From Microbacterium sp. Bi121 (lineage in GTDB: Bacteria; Actinomycetota; Actinomycetes; Actinomycetales; Microbacteriaceae), in assembly GCF_918698005.1 (NCBI RefSeq), contig NZ_CAKKLJ010000003.1, positions 352,609 through 416,608 of the forward strand: a DNA stretch of 64,000 nucleotides, given 5' to 3'. Below are positions 1-7,982 of the stretch, one piece after another. The notes under the pieces are model-generated. The model was not told the DNA's origin and did no database searches. It was given only the letters and a program-made list of their open reading frames with translations. The position numbers and the translations under genes are program-made. Every line of letters begins with the position of its first letter. The stretch's first letter is position 1.

Positions 1-956
1 CAGCCGGTCCTCGTGAGGCGCTGGTGCAGATCACCACATCCGCCGTGTGTGGAAGTGACATGCCGCACTACCGATCGACGCCTCAAGCGTTGGGGGCCAG
101 GGCCGGCGTCATCCCGGGACATGAGCCGGTCGGTGTCGTTCGGGTGGCTGCCGACGGCGGCATCCCGGAAGGCACTCGAGTGCTGGTCTATCACCACAGC
201 GGAGACGAGCGGTGCGAGCACTGCGTCGCGGGCGAGCCGATGTTCTGCGCGGAGCGGCAGACCCTGGGAAACCATCGGCACGGCGCGGACGCGGAGTGGC
301 TCGTCGCGCCGGATGCGTCGCTGGTCCCGCTCCCGGATGACATCGATGATGCGATGGCGGCGTTGATCGCGTGCAACTTCGGCACGGCGTTCGCGGGACT
401 CCGGAAGAGCGGTGCCAAGGAAGGGGACCGTGTGGTCGTCGTCGGGCTCGGGGCGGTGGGGCTCTGCGTGGTCATCGCGGCTGTGGCCGCGGGATGCAGC
501 GTGATCGTGCTGGATCCGATCGCCGCTCGACGCGAGTTCGCCGTCGAACTCGGAGCGGAGGCTGCGGTCGATCCGCTCGAGACCGATCCGGTCGAGGCCA
601 TCCGGCAGCGCACGGAGGGCGAGGGGGCAGAGGTCGTCATCGAGTGCTCCGCGAACCCGCACGCGCAGCGTCAAGCCACGCAGGCGGCGCGTGCGCACGG
701 CACGGTGCTGTTGATCGGATCGAACAACTCGATGGAGTTCGACCCGGGTGTCGATCTGATCCGTAAAGAGGTGCGCCTGCTGGGCACCTGGATCTTCAAG
801 CGGCACGAGGTGCCGGCGATCTTCCGTGCGGTTCGTCGCATGCCCGACCTGCGACGCCTGCTCGGGGCGCCGTATCCGGCCGCGAGGATCGCGGATGCCT
901 TCCGAGCCGTCGACCGCGGGGAAACAGTCGGCAAGGTTCTCATCGACTGGCTGTGA
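1..956 (+). CDS. zinc-type alcohol/polyol dehydrogenase (MDR family), 5' partial
   Basis: Medium-chain NAD(P)-dependent dehydrogenase that probably oxidises a sugar alcohol. The frame is open to the left edge, so the true start lies outside the window; an internal GTG at 24 is not credible because the visible text already begins just before the catalytic-zinc CGSD motif. GHEPVG follows and then a CEHC...C structural-zinc region that seems to hold fewer cysteines than usual. The cofactor-binding glycine motif VVGLGAVGL lies in the middle and the C-terminus ends in a normal GKVLIDWL tail. It sits just upstream of a ribose-type importer and other dehydrogenases, so a role in the same polyol pathway is inferred; the substrate is unknown. 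Confidence 0.85.
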   Translation, partial: AGPREALVQITTSAVCGSDMPHYRSTPQALGARAGVIPGHEPVGVVRVAADGGIPEGTRVLVYHHSGDERCEHCVAGEPMFCAERQTLGNHRHGADAEWLVAPDASLVPLPDDIDDAMAALIACNFGTAFAGLRKSGAKEGDRVVVVGLGAVGLCVVIAAVAAGCSVIVLDPIAARREFAVELGAEAAVDPLETDPVEAIRQRTEGEGAEVVIECSANPHAQRQATQAARAHGTVLLIGSNNSMEFDPGVDLIRKEVRLLGTWIFKRHEVPAIFRAVRRMPDLRRLLGAPYPAARIADAFRAVDRGETVGKVLIDWL

Positions 957-1002
957 CGTCGCGTACGCGCCGGAAGGAAAGGAATAGTTTTCTATGACCC
1001 TA

Positions 1003-1030
1003 TTGCAATCGAAGAAATTTCCGTTACGAT
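1003..1030 (+). promoter_or_regulatory. promoter of the sugar importer operon with an embedded operator-like motif
   Basis: TTGCAA (1003-1008) and TACGAT (1025-1030) are 16 bp apart and make a good sigma-70 promoter. The spacer is filled by TCGAAGAAATTTC (1009-1021), which includes the palindrome GAAATTTC. The same 13-mer occurs inverted at 11481-11493 before the transketolase operon. A position between -35 and -10 fits repression, probably by the RpiR protein encoded at 7077; that link is inferred. Confidence 0.6.
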
Positions 1031-1068
1031 ATGAAAAACCCGAGAACAACCTCATTGGAGAGGGAACC

Positions 1069-2106
1069 ATGCGCTCACGATTCCGCCGGCTCGCTGCCAT
1101 GGCCGCAGTCGCAACCATCTCGATCACCTCACTCGCTGCGTGCTCATCGCAGAGCGCCGGGGGCGAGGAGCCGCTCGTCGGACTGATCATCAAGACTCAG
1201 GACAACCCCTTCTACGTGAAGATGGCGGAGGGGGCCAAAGCCGAAGCGGCTGAGCAGGGATTCACTCTGCAGTCGGCTACCGGTGAGGGCCAGAGCGACG
1301 TCGATTCGCAGATCAAGTCGATCGAGAACTTCATCGCCCGCGGCGCCAAAGCGATCCTGGTCACCCCGGCCGGCGATGGCATCATCCCGGCGCTGAAGAA
1401 GGCGCGTGACGCCGGCATCATGGTCATCGCCCTGGACTCTCCGCTCGGGGATCCGACCGCAGCGGACGGGACCTTCGCCACCGACAACGTGCAGGCCGGC
1501 GTGCTCGTCGGCGAGTGGGCCAAAGAGGCGCTCGGTGACACCGCTCCGCGGATCGCCACGCTCGACCTGAGCACGGATCAGATTCCGGTCGACGTCCAGC
1601 GCAACCAGGGATTCCTGCAGGGTTTCGGCATCGACGTCGCCGACGACGGCAAGATGTGGGACGAGAAGGACCCGCGTCTGGTCGGTCACGAGGTCACTGA
1701 CGCCAACGAGGCCGGCGGGCGCCAGGGCATGGAGAAGCTTCTCCAGAAGGACCCGACGATCAACCTCGTCTACACGATCAACGAACCGACCGCAGCGGGC
1801 GCCTATCAGGCCATCACCGCCGCCGGCAAGCAGGATCAGATCACCGTGGTCTCGGTCGACGGAGGCTGCCCGGGCGTGAAGAACGTCCAGGGCGGTGTGA
1901 TCGATGCGACGTCGATGCAGTTCCCCCTGAAGATGGCCGAGCAGGCTGTGCAAGCGGTCAGTGCCTGGCTGGAGGACGGAACCACTCCCGAGAACAGCCC
2001 CGGTCTCGACTTCACCAACACGGGCGTGACTCTGATCACGGATCAGGCCCAGGCCGGCGTCGAGTCCGAGGACGTCGACTGGGGTCTCGAGAGCTGCTGG
2101 GGCTGA
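1069..2106 (+). CDS. sugar ABC transporter substrate-binding lipoprotein (RbsB-like)
   Basis: Extracytoplasmic sugar receptor of a ribose-type ABC importer. The ATG at 1069 is chosen because GGAGAGGGA lies just before it and it opens a lipoprotein signal: Arg-rich start, hydrophobic core and lipobox LAAC with Cys25. An earlier in-frame ATG at 994 lies upstream of the promoter and adds only charged sequence. The mature protein starts with the periplasmic-binding-protein type I pattern (GLIIKTQDNPFY, then AKAILVTP and VVSVDGGCPG). Length (345 aa) is normal for the family. It is the first gene of an operon with permease and ATPase. The ligand cannot be told; the neighbours suggest a polyol or rare sugar. 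Confidence 0.9.
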   Translation: MRSRFRRLAAMAAVATISITSLAACSSQSAGGEEPLVGLIIKTQDNPFYVKMAEGAKAEAAEQGFTLQSATGEGQSDVDSQIKSIENFIARGAKAILVTPAGDGIIPALKKARDAGIMVIALDSPLGDPTAADGTFATDNVQAGVLVGEWAKEALGDTAPRIATLDLSTDQIPVDVQRNQGFLQGFGIDVADDGKMWDEKDPRLVGHEVTDANEAGGRQGMEKLLQKDPTINLVYTINEPTAAGAYQAITAAGKQDQITVVSVDGGCPGVKNVQGGVIDATSMQFPLKMAEQAVQAVSAWLEDGTTPENSPGLDFTNTGVTLITDQAQAGVESEDVDWGLESCWG

Positions 2107-2111
2107 CTCCG

Positions 2112-3176
2112 ATGATGTCTCAGGAGGCCAAGACAGCTTCGGCGACCGCAAGTGAGAGCTCGCCGAAGACGTGGCTGGTGCAGATCGGCAACCAGGAGCG
2201 CCTGGGGCCGATCCAGTGGGTGGAGCGGCGCATGCTCACCCGTCCACTCATCGGTCCGGCGGCAGTGCTGATCATCGCCGTCATCGCGTTCTCGATCGCG
2301 GCGCCGAACTTCGGCTCGCTCCAGAACTTCTCGCTGATCCTGCAGCAGGTGCAGGTGATCGCAATGCTCGGCATCGCTCAGACCCTGATCATCCTCACCG
2401 CGGGGATCGACCTGTCGGTCGCGGCGGTCATGCTGCTCGCGCAGGTCGCGATGGGCCGCTTCGCCGTCGCCATCGGGCTGCCGGTGTGGCTCTCGCTGCT
2501 GCTCGGGCTGCTGGTGGCGGTGGCCTGTGGAGCGCTGAACGGTTTCATCGTCACGAAACTGCGCATCCCGCCGTTCATCGCGACGCTCGGCACGCTCAGC
2601 ATCTTCTACGCGCTCAATCTGTTCATCTCCGATGGCGAGAGCGTCCCGTACGCCGACGTCCCCCCGCTGTTCACCTGGTTGGGAACGGGCTTCAAACTGT
2701 TCGGCGCCACGTTCACCTATGGACAGGTGGTCACCGTGCTGATGTTCGTGATCTTCGCCTACATTCTGCGCAACACCGCTTGGGGGACGCACATCTACGC
2801 CGTGGGCGACAACGTGGAAGCGGCGCGGCTGACCGGCATCCCGGTGAATCGGGTCCTGATGTCCGTGTACGTGACGGCCGGACTCATCATCGGCGTCACC
2901 GCTTGGCTGCTGATCGGTCGGATCGGCTCGATCTCGCCGACTGCCGGCGTGGAGTACAACCTCGCATCCATCAGTGCGGTGGTGATCGGCGGAACCAGCC
3001 TGTTCGGTGGTCGTGGCCGCATCATGGGCACCCTGTTGGGGGCTCTCATCGTCGGCGTGTTCTCCAGCGGGCTCTCCCTCGTCGGTCTCGACAATCTCTG
3101 GCAGGAGTTCACGATCGGCATCCTGATCATCGGCGCGGTCGCGGTCGACCAGCGCCTTCGAAAGGTCGGACGGTGA
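2112..3176 (+). CDS. sugar ABC transporter permease (RbsC-like)
   Basis: Membrane subunit of the ribose-type importer. It is 354 aa with about eight to ten hydrophobic segments. The family signature TAGIDLSVAAVM follows the first long helices, and GGTSLFGGRGRI, typical of the cytoplasmic loop that meets the ATPase, is near the C-terminus. The N-terminal 40 residues are polar and cytoplasmic. It starts 5 bp after the receptor gene, with ATGATG at the start and only a weak Shine-Dalgarno, so translation is probably coupled to the gene before. The ATPase gene follows after 4 bp. Confidence 0.9.
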   Translation: MMSQEAKTASATASESSPKTWLVQIGNQERLGPIQWVERRMLTRPLIGPAAVLIIAVIAFSIAAPNFGSLQNFSLILQQVQVIAMLGIAQTLIILTAGIDLSVAAVMLLAQVAMGRFAVAIGLPVWLSLLLGLLVAVACGALNGFIVTKLRIPPFIATLGTLSIFYALNLFISDGESVPYADVPPLFTWLGTGFKLFGATFTYGQVVTVLMFVIFAYILRNTAWGTHIYAVGDNVEAARLTGIPVNRVLMSVYVTAGLIIGVTAWLLIGRIGSISPTAGVEYNLASISAVVIGGTSLFGGRGRIMGTLLGALIVGVFSSGLSLVGLDNLWQEFTIGILIIGAVAVDQRLRKVGR

Positions 3177-3180
3177 CATC

Positions 3181-3993
3181 ATGACGTCTACGAATCAGCA
3201 ACCGCTCGTGATGGAGGCCAGGGGCCTCGTCAAGAGATACGGCCGTGTGGTCGCTCTGGACCATGCCGACTTCGAGATCCGCGCAGGGGAGATCCTCGCC
3301 GTGGTCGGAGACAACGGTGCGGGCAAGTCCTCGCTCATCCAGTGCCTGGCCGGCGCGAGCCACCCAGATGAGGGGGAGATCTTCATCGGTGGGAAGAAGG
3401 TCGTTCTGGACTCTCCGACCGACGCGCGCGAACGAGGCATCGAGACCGTGTTCCAGTCGCTCGCGGTCTCGCCGGGCCTCGACATCGCCAGCAATGTGTT
3501 CCTCGGGCGCGAACTGCGCCGGCCGGGCTTCGCCGGTTCGGTCCTGCGGATGCTGGACAAGAAGCGGATGCGTGCGGAGGCTCTCGACGCGATGTCGCAC
3601 CTCGGACTTCAGACTCTGCAGGACATCACGCAACCGGTCGAGACCCTCTCCGGAGGGCAGCGTCAGGGTGTCGCGATCGCCCGCGCTGCCGCATTCGGCT
3701 CCAAGGTCGTCATCCTCGACGAGCCGACCGCCGCTCTGGGCGTGAAGGAGTCCGCCCGCGTGGAGACGCTGATCAAAGAGATCAGCGCCCGCGGGATCCC
3801 GGTGATCCTGATCAGCCACAACATGCCGCAGATCTTCGAGATCGCCGATCGCATCCACATCCAGCGGCTCGGACGCCGACTGGCCATCGTCGACACGCGA
3901 GAAGTGAAGATGAGCGACACCGTGTCGCTGATGGTCGGTGCAGTCACGCCCGCAGAGCTCGGGCTCGAAGAACACGCCGCCGCGCGCGGCTGA
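3181..3993 (+). CDS. sugar ABC transporter ATP-binding protein, single-domain
   Basis: ATPase of the importer. Walker A is GDNGAGKSS (about residues 43-51), the signature is LSGGQRQGVAIARA, Walker B is VVILDEPTAALG and the switch histidine is in LISHN. At 270 aa it carries one nucleotide-binding domain. Classical RbsA has two fused domains of about 500 aa, so this transporter must work with an ATPase homodimer, as in the FrcA-like subgroup. It ends the transport part of the operon; the SDR gene starts 27 bp later with its own GAGAGGAAC ribosome site. Confidence 0.9.
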   Translation: MTSTNQQPLVMEARGLVKRYGRVVALDHADFEIRAGEILAVVGDNGAGKSSLIQCLAGASHPDEGEIFIGGKKVVLDSPTDARERGIETVFQSLAVSPGLDIASNVFLGRELRRPGFAGSVLRMLDKKRMRAEALDAMSHLGLQTLQDITQPVETLSGGQRQGVAIARAAAFGSKVVILDEPTAALGVKESARVETLIKEISARGIPVILISHNMPQIFEIADRIHIQRLGRRLAIVDTREVKMSDTVSLMVGAVTPAELGLEEHAAARG

Positions 3994-4020
3994 CCACCCC
4001 CCCACGAGAGGAACAATGAC

Positions 4021-4857
4021 ATGGAACCCGACTACCTGCCCCGCCCAGGCGACGCCCTCGTCGGCAAGGTCGCGCTGATCACCGGCGCAGCCTCGGGCAT
4101 CGGCGAGGCCGTCGCCCGCGAGTATGCCGCGAACGGCGCCCGCGTCGCGATGATCGACATCGACGAGGCCCGGCTGAACGAGGTCATCTCCGACATCCAG
4201 GAGCGTGGCGGTGACGTCGTCGGCATCGTGGGAGACGTCGTCTCGGAGGACCAGGTGCGCGACTTCTTCGCGGAGGTGATCTCTCGTTGGGGGCAGCTGG
4301 ACCTGCTCGTCAACAGTGCGGGTCGGGACTCGCTGTCGCCGCCTGTCACCGAGGTGACCCTCGAGGAGTGGAACAAGACGATCGGGCCGAACCTCACCGG
4401 CGTGTTCCTGTGCTGCCGTGAGGCGTTCCTGATCATGGAGAAGCAGGAGTCCGGCGGTCGGGTCATCAATATGGGATCGTCGTCGACGCGAATCGCATCC
4501 GGTCCGGGGCACAGCCCGTACCGCGCCAGCAAGCACGGCATGCTCGGGTTCTCGAAGAACATCCTCCTCGAGGGCGTCGACAAGGGGATCGGCGTCACGG
4601 TCCTCAACCCCTCGCACGTGCGCACGCCCATGACCGAGATCATCGACAAGGGGCTCTACGACGGTGACCTCCCCGCGTACACCGAGGGCTGGCTCGACGA
4701 GAAAGAGCTGCGGGAGGGGATCGCAGCGAGCTCGATCGACGTCTCGAACGTGGCCGAAGCTGCGCTGTACATCGCAACGCGCACGCCGGACGTCACGATC
4801 CCGACGTTCTCGCTCTACCCCACGCACAAGGCCCACCGCTACGGGATGGGGGTTTGA
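4021..4857 (+). CDS. SDR family oxidoreductase
   Basis: Short-chain NAD(P)-dependent dehydrogenase, 278 aa. The N-terminus has the TGAASGIG dinucleotide motif and an acidic residue after the second strand (MIDID), which favours NAD. The catalytic Ser/Tyr/Lys are visible in the MGSSST...YRASK stretch. A Shine-Dalgarno (AGAGGA) precedes the ATG. Lying directly after the importer genes and one base before a GatD-like dehydrogenase, it is likely to oxidise or reduce a polyol or ketose in the same pathway. The exact substrate is not recognisable. Confidence 0.88.
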   Translation: MEPDYLPRPGDALVGKVALITGAASGIGEAVAREYAANGARVAMIDIDEARLNEVISDIQERGGDVVGIVGDVVSEDQVRDFFAEVISRWGQLDLLVNSAGRDSLSPPVTEVTLEEWNKTIGPNLTGVFLCCREAFLIMEKQESGGRVINMGSSSTRIASGPGHSPYRASKHGMLGFSKNILLEGVDKGIGVTVLNPSHVRTPMTEIIDKGLYDGDLPAYTEGWLDEKELREGIAASSIDVSNVAEAALYIATRTPDVTIPTFSLYPTHKAHRYGMGV

Positions 4858-4858
4858 C

Positions 4859-5959
4859 GTGAAGGCCGCAGTTCTCCGCGGTGTCCGCGACATCGAGATC
4901 ACCGAAGTGCCGCAGCCTGAGCCGGTCGGCGTCGACTCGACGCTGGTGCGGATGGACGCCGTCGGCGTCTGCGGTTCCGACGTTCTCAGGTTCGGAGTGG
5001 GCAAGGGCTACGGGTTCCCTCTTGTGCTGGGCCATGAGATGGTGGCGACGCTCGTCGAGGACTCGCCGTCCGGCCGTCACAAGGCCGGTGCGCGGGTGGC
5101 GCTCTTCCCGTGCATCCCGCGACCTGAGGACCCGATGACCGAGATCGGCGAGTTCGCGCTGGGTACGGAGTACGACTACTTCGGCTCCCGGCGTGACGGC
5201 GGTCTGCAGGAGTACCTCAGGGTTCCGGAGCGCAACCTCTTCCCTCTGCGGGACGACATGAGCCTGATCGAAGGCGCGCTGGTCGAGCCCGCCGGTGTGG
5301 CGCTCCATGCGGTCCGCAAAGCCCCGATCACTCCCAACGCCTCGGCGCTGGTCATCGGCGCCGGCCCGATCGGCCTCTTCGCCGCGCAGTGGCTGCGGGT
5401 TCTCGGAGCGACCAGAGTGATCGTCGCCGACATCGATGGGCACAAGCGTGCGCTCGCGGACGAACTGGGCTTCGAGACAATCGACGCAGGCGCGGGGCCA
5501 TCGGATCAGCAGGTGCTCGAGGCCACCGGCGGACGCGGAGTGGACATCGCCGTGGAAGCGAGCGGGCTGGCGCTGACCTTCCTGCAGGCGATCGGCGCGG
5601 CCGCACATTCCGGACACGTGATCCTGCTCGGCGATCTGAGCGACGACGCCGTGCTCTCGAAGGAGGCTGTGTCGCGGATACTCCGGCGCGAGCTGGTCCT
5701 GCACGGGACGTGGAATGCGAAGATCACTCCACACGGGCACAGCGAGTGGGACATGGTCATCGCCCATCTGGGACGCACGGTGATCGGCACCGATCTGGTC
5801 AGCCACATCGTCGATATGGCTGACGCGCAGTCCACCTTCACGGCGCTCGCCGATCGTGCACGATGGTCGAACAAGACGATCTTCGCCGTCTCGGACGCGG
5901 CGCGAGCGGAGGCCGCTGGAGTCCTGGCCGGATCGTTCTCGGCGGGGGTGACGCGATGA
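4859..5959 (+). CDS. zinc-type dehydrogenase, galactitol-1-phosphate dehydrogenase-like
   Basis: Medium-chain dehydrogenase, 366 aa. The start is GTG at 4859, one base after the SDR stop and just after a GGGATGGGGG ribosome site; a longer reading into the SDR gene is a different-frame shadow. The catalytic zinc set is present (GVCGSD, GHEM, EPAG) and the Rossmann motif is VIGAGPIGLF. The YDYFGSRRDGG stretch resembles GatD-type enzymes. The usual four-cysteine structural-zinc loop is missing: that region reads PCIPRPEDPMTE with a single Cys. The ATGA overlap with the next dehydrogenase points to coupled translation. Substrate is probably a polyol or polyol phosphate (inferred). Confidence 0.85.
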   Translation: MKAAVLRGVRDIEITEVPQPEPVGVDSTLVRMDAVGVCGSDVLRFGVGKGYGFPLVLGHEMVATLVEDSPSGRHKAGARVALFPCIPRPEDPMTEIGEFALGTEYDYFGSRRDGGLQEYLRVPERNLFPLRDDMSLIEGALVEPAGVALHAVRKAPITPNASALVIGAGPIGLFAAQWLRVLGATRVIVADIDGHKRALADELGFETIDAGAGPSDQQVLEATGGRGVDIAVEASGLALTFLQAIGAAAHSGHVILLGDLSDDAVLSKEAVSRILRRELVLHGTWNAKITPHGHSEWDMVIAHLGRTVIGTDLVSHIVDMADAQSTFTALADRARWSNKTIFAVSDAARAEAAGVLAGSFSAGVTR

Positions 5960-6996
5960 AGGCGGCAGTGTTCCGTGGCCCCGGTGTCATCGAGATCGAT
6001 GACATCCCGGTGCCCGACATCGGTGCAGGCGATGTGCTGATCAAGGTGCGCGCGGCCAGTGTCTGCGGCACGGACCTCCGCATCATGAAGCACGGTCACT
6101 TCCGGCTGCCCGAAGGGCAGCAGCGAGTGCTCGGGCATGAGGTTGCAGGCGACGTCGTCGACGTCGGCGCCGAGGTCGTCGGCTTCTCCCTCGGCGACAG
6201 GGTCTCCGTCGTACCCAACGTCGGATGCGGGAAGTGCTCGATGTGCGCACGCGGGCTGAACCAGCTCTGCCCCGACTACGAGGCGTTCGGGATCACCATG
6301 AACGGTGGCTTCGCCGAGTACATGCGCGTTCCGGCTCATGCGATCGAGCGGGGAAACCTGATGGTCGTCCCCGATGCGCTGACGTTCGAGGAGGCGGCGA
6401 TCCTGGAGCCGATGGCGTGCTGTCTGCACGGCCAGCGCAAGGTCGACGTGCAACCGGACGACGTGGTCGTCATCCTCGGCGCCGGCCCCATCGGATGCTT
6501 CCACACTCTGCTCGCCAAGCAGCAGGGCGTGCGGACCGTGATCGTCTCGAACACCAGGCAGCCTCGCCTGGACATCGCGCGGCGACTGGGGGCGGACATC
6601 ACCGTGAACGGTCAGCAGGATCTGTATGCGGAGGTCCAGCGGGCCACGGACGGACAGGGGGCTGATGTGGTGATCACCTGCGTCTCCAACCCGAACGTGA
6701 TCGCTGGAGCGACGGACCTGATCGGCCGACTGGGGCGGATCAATGTGTTCTCCGGTCTGGGCGATCAGGCTCGTCCCGCGATCGACGTGAACTCATTGCA
6801 CTATCGGGAGCAGACGATCACCGGCACCACCGGTGCGAGCGTCCGTGACTACGCGGACGTGCGGCAACTGGCGGCCTCTCCTGGCGTGGATCTCTCTCCT
6901 GTCATCACCGATCGGTTCGCACTGGACGACATCGAGGCGGCGATGCTCCAGTCCGCATCGGGCACCGGAATGAAGTCCGTGGTGCTCTTCGGCTGA
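5956..6996 (+). CDS. zinc-type alcohol/polyol dehydrogenase (MDR family)
   Basis: Second dehydrogenase of the pair, 346 aa. The ATG at 5956 overlaps the previous stop as ATGA. Motifs: SVCGTD and GHEVAG for catalytic zinc, a complete structural-zinc loop (CGKCSMC...C), EPMAC, and VILGAGPIGCF for NAD(P). It is close to sorbitol/threonine/galactitol-type dehydrogenases. Having two different dehydrogenases plus an SDR in one operon suggests successive oxidations or use of several polyols. A strong hairpin follows at 7028-7053. Confidence 0.87.
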   Translation: MKAAVFRGPGVIEIDDIPVPDIGAGDVLIKVRAASVCGTDLRIMKHGHFRLPEGQQRVLGHEVAGDVVDVGAEVVGFSLGDRVSVVPNVGCGKCSMCARGLNQLCPDYEAFGITMNGGFAEYMRVPAHAIERGNLMVVPDALTFEEAAILEPMACCLHGQRKVDVQPDDVVVILGAGPIGCFHTLLAKQQGVRTVIVSNTRQPRLDIARRLGADITVNGQQDLYAEVQRATDGQGADVVITCVSNPNVIAGATDLIGRLGRINVFSGLGDQARPAIDVNSLHYREQTITGTTGASVRDYADVRQLAASPGVDLSPVITDRFALDDIEAAMLQSASGTGMKSVVLFG

Positions 6997-7027
6997 TCAT
7001 GCTCGATGACACGGGAAGACGCACCGG

Positions 7028-7053
7028 CCCGAGACGCAGACCGGCGTCTCGGG
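7028..7053 (+). terminator. hairpin after the importer/dehydrogenase operon
   Basis: Perfect 10-bp inverted repeat (CCCGAGACGC / GCGTCTCGGG) with a 6-nt loop, 31 bp after the dehydrogenase stop. There is no T-run, so it is an actinobacterial-style terminator candidate or an mRNA-end stabiliser. It also lies where the -35 of the rpiR promoter would be. Confidence 0.55.
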
Positions 7054-7064
7054 TCGGTGCGGCA

Positions 7065-7070
7065 TATGAT
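7065..7070 (+). promoter_or_regulatory. -10 box for a leaderless rpiR transcript
   Basis: TATGAT is followed by 6 nt and then the GTG at 7077. This spacing puts transcription start at the start codon, a common actinobacterial arrangement. No Shine-Dalgarno is visible before that GTG. Confidence 0.55.
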
Positions 7071-7076
7071 CGAGCC

Positions 7077-7973
7077 GTGAGCGATGCCGATCCCGTAAAC
7101 CTCCTGCACCAGATCTCGCGCAGGGCGGGATCGATGAGCCCCGCTCTGCGAGGAGTCGCAGAGGTGATCCTCGCAGACCCGGAAGCCGCACAGTCCATGT
7201 CGATAACGGAGCTGGCGGGCCGAGCGGGAGTGGCCGATTCAACGGTGTCCCGCTTCATCCGCGATCTGCATCTCGACGGCTACAACCAGCTCCGTCTCGG
7301 TATCGCGCAGGCGATCTACTCGCGCCGTGCCGACGTCGGCACGGACTCGGAGTGGGTGTACGAGGGCATCCTCAAGGACGATCCGCAGGGCGTCGTGATC
7401 GAGAAGGTTCTGCATGGCAGCATCGATGCGCTCGTCCGCAGTGCCGAGCGGATCGACCCCGAGACGGTCAGCGCCATCGTCGATCGGGTTCACGACGCCA
7501 CGTCGCTGTACTTCGTCGCGATGGGGTCGTCGTCGACGGTCGCTGAGAGCGCGGTGCTGCGTTTCACACGCGCCGGCAAGAGCTGCATCTTCTTCCGTGA
7601 CCAGTCGGCACAGGCGTTCGGGGCCGCCACCCTGCGCCCGACCGATCTGCTGTTCGCCATCAGCGACTCCGGCGACTCCACCCCGGTGCTGGCTGCGGTG
7701 GAGATCGCCCGCGTCCACGGAGTGCACATCGTCGCGCTCACATCGGTGCTGCAGTCGGCCCTCGCCGGGATGGCCGACACCGTGATGCTGACCTCCGGTG
7801 CGATGGCGAGCTCCGATGTCTATGGGGAGTCGGTGACGGCGAAGTGGGGCCAGCTGCTCGCGATCGACGTCCTCTACGCGAACTACGCGACCCGCTACTT
7901 CAGCGAGGCTGAGGAGCACCTTCGCGAGAGCTACCTCTCGGCCATCAAGCCGACCCGCAGCCAGCGCGGGTGA
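7077..7973 (+). CDS. MurR/RpiR family transcriptional regulator
   Basis: Sugar-phosphate-responsive regulator, 298 aa. The N-terminal HTH_6 domain (about residues 1-75, with AGVADSTVSRFIRDLHLDG) is followed by a SIS sugar-isomerase domain (about 110-260) that in this family binds a phosphosugar; the serine-rich SIS loop GSSSTVAES is visible. GTG 7077 is chosen over an upstream ATG at 6999 because of the leaderless promoter and because the longer form adds only Arg-rich text. It is convergent with the kinase gene. It is the obvious local candidate to bind the repeated TCGAAGAAATTTC sites; this is inferred. Confidence 0.85.
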   Translation: MSDADPVNLLHQISRRAGSMSPALRGVAEVILADPEAAQSMSITELAGRAGVADSTVSRFIRDLHLDGYNQLRLGIAQAIYSRRADVGTDSEWVYEGILKDDPQGVVIEKVLHGSIDALVRSAERIDPETVSAIVDRVHDATSLYFVAMGSSSTVAESAVLRFTRAGKSCIFFRDQSAQAFGAATLRPTDLLFAISDSGDSTPVLAAVEIARVHGVHIVALTSVLQSALAGMADTVMLTSGAMASSDVYGESVTAKWGQLLAIDVLYANYATRYFSEAEEHLRESYLSAIKPTRSQRG

Positions 7974-7982
7974 CGCCGGGCG

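Noticed and set aside
1069..3993. Naming the importer rbsBCA
   Set aside because: The ATPase has one domain instead of two, and there is no rbsK/rbsD, so ribose is not shown as ligand.
3127..5004. Long open frame (over 600 codons) on the minus strand
   Set aside because: It lies antisense to the ATPase and SDR genes, has Arg/Asp/His-rich text without domains, and is explained by codon bias in GC-rich DNA.
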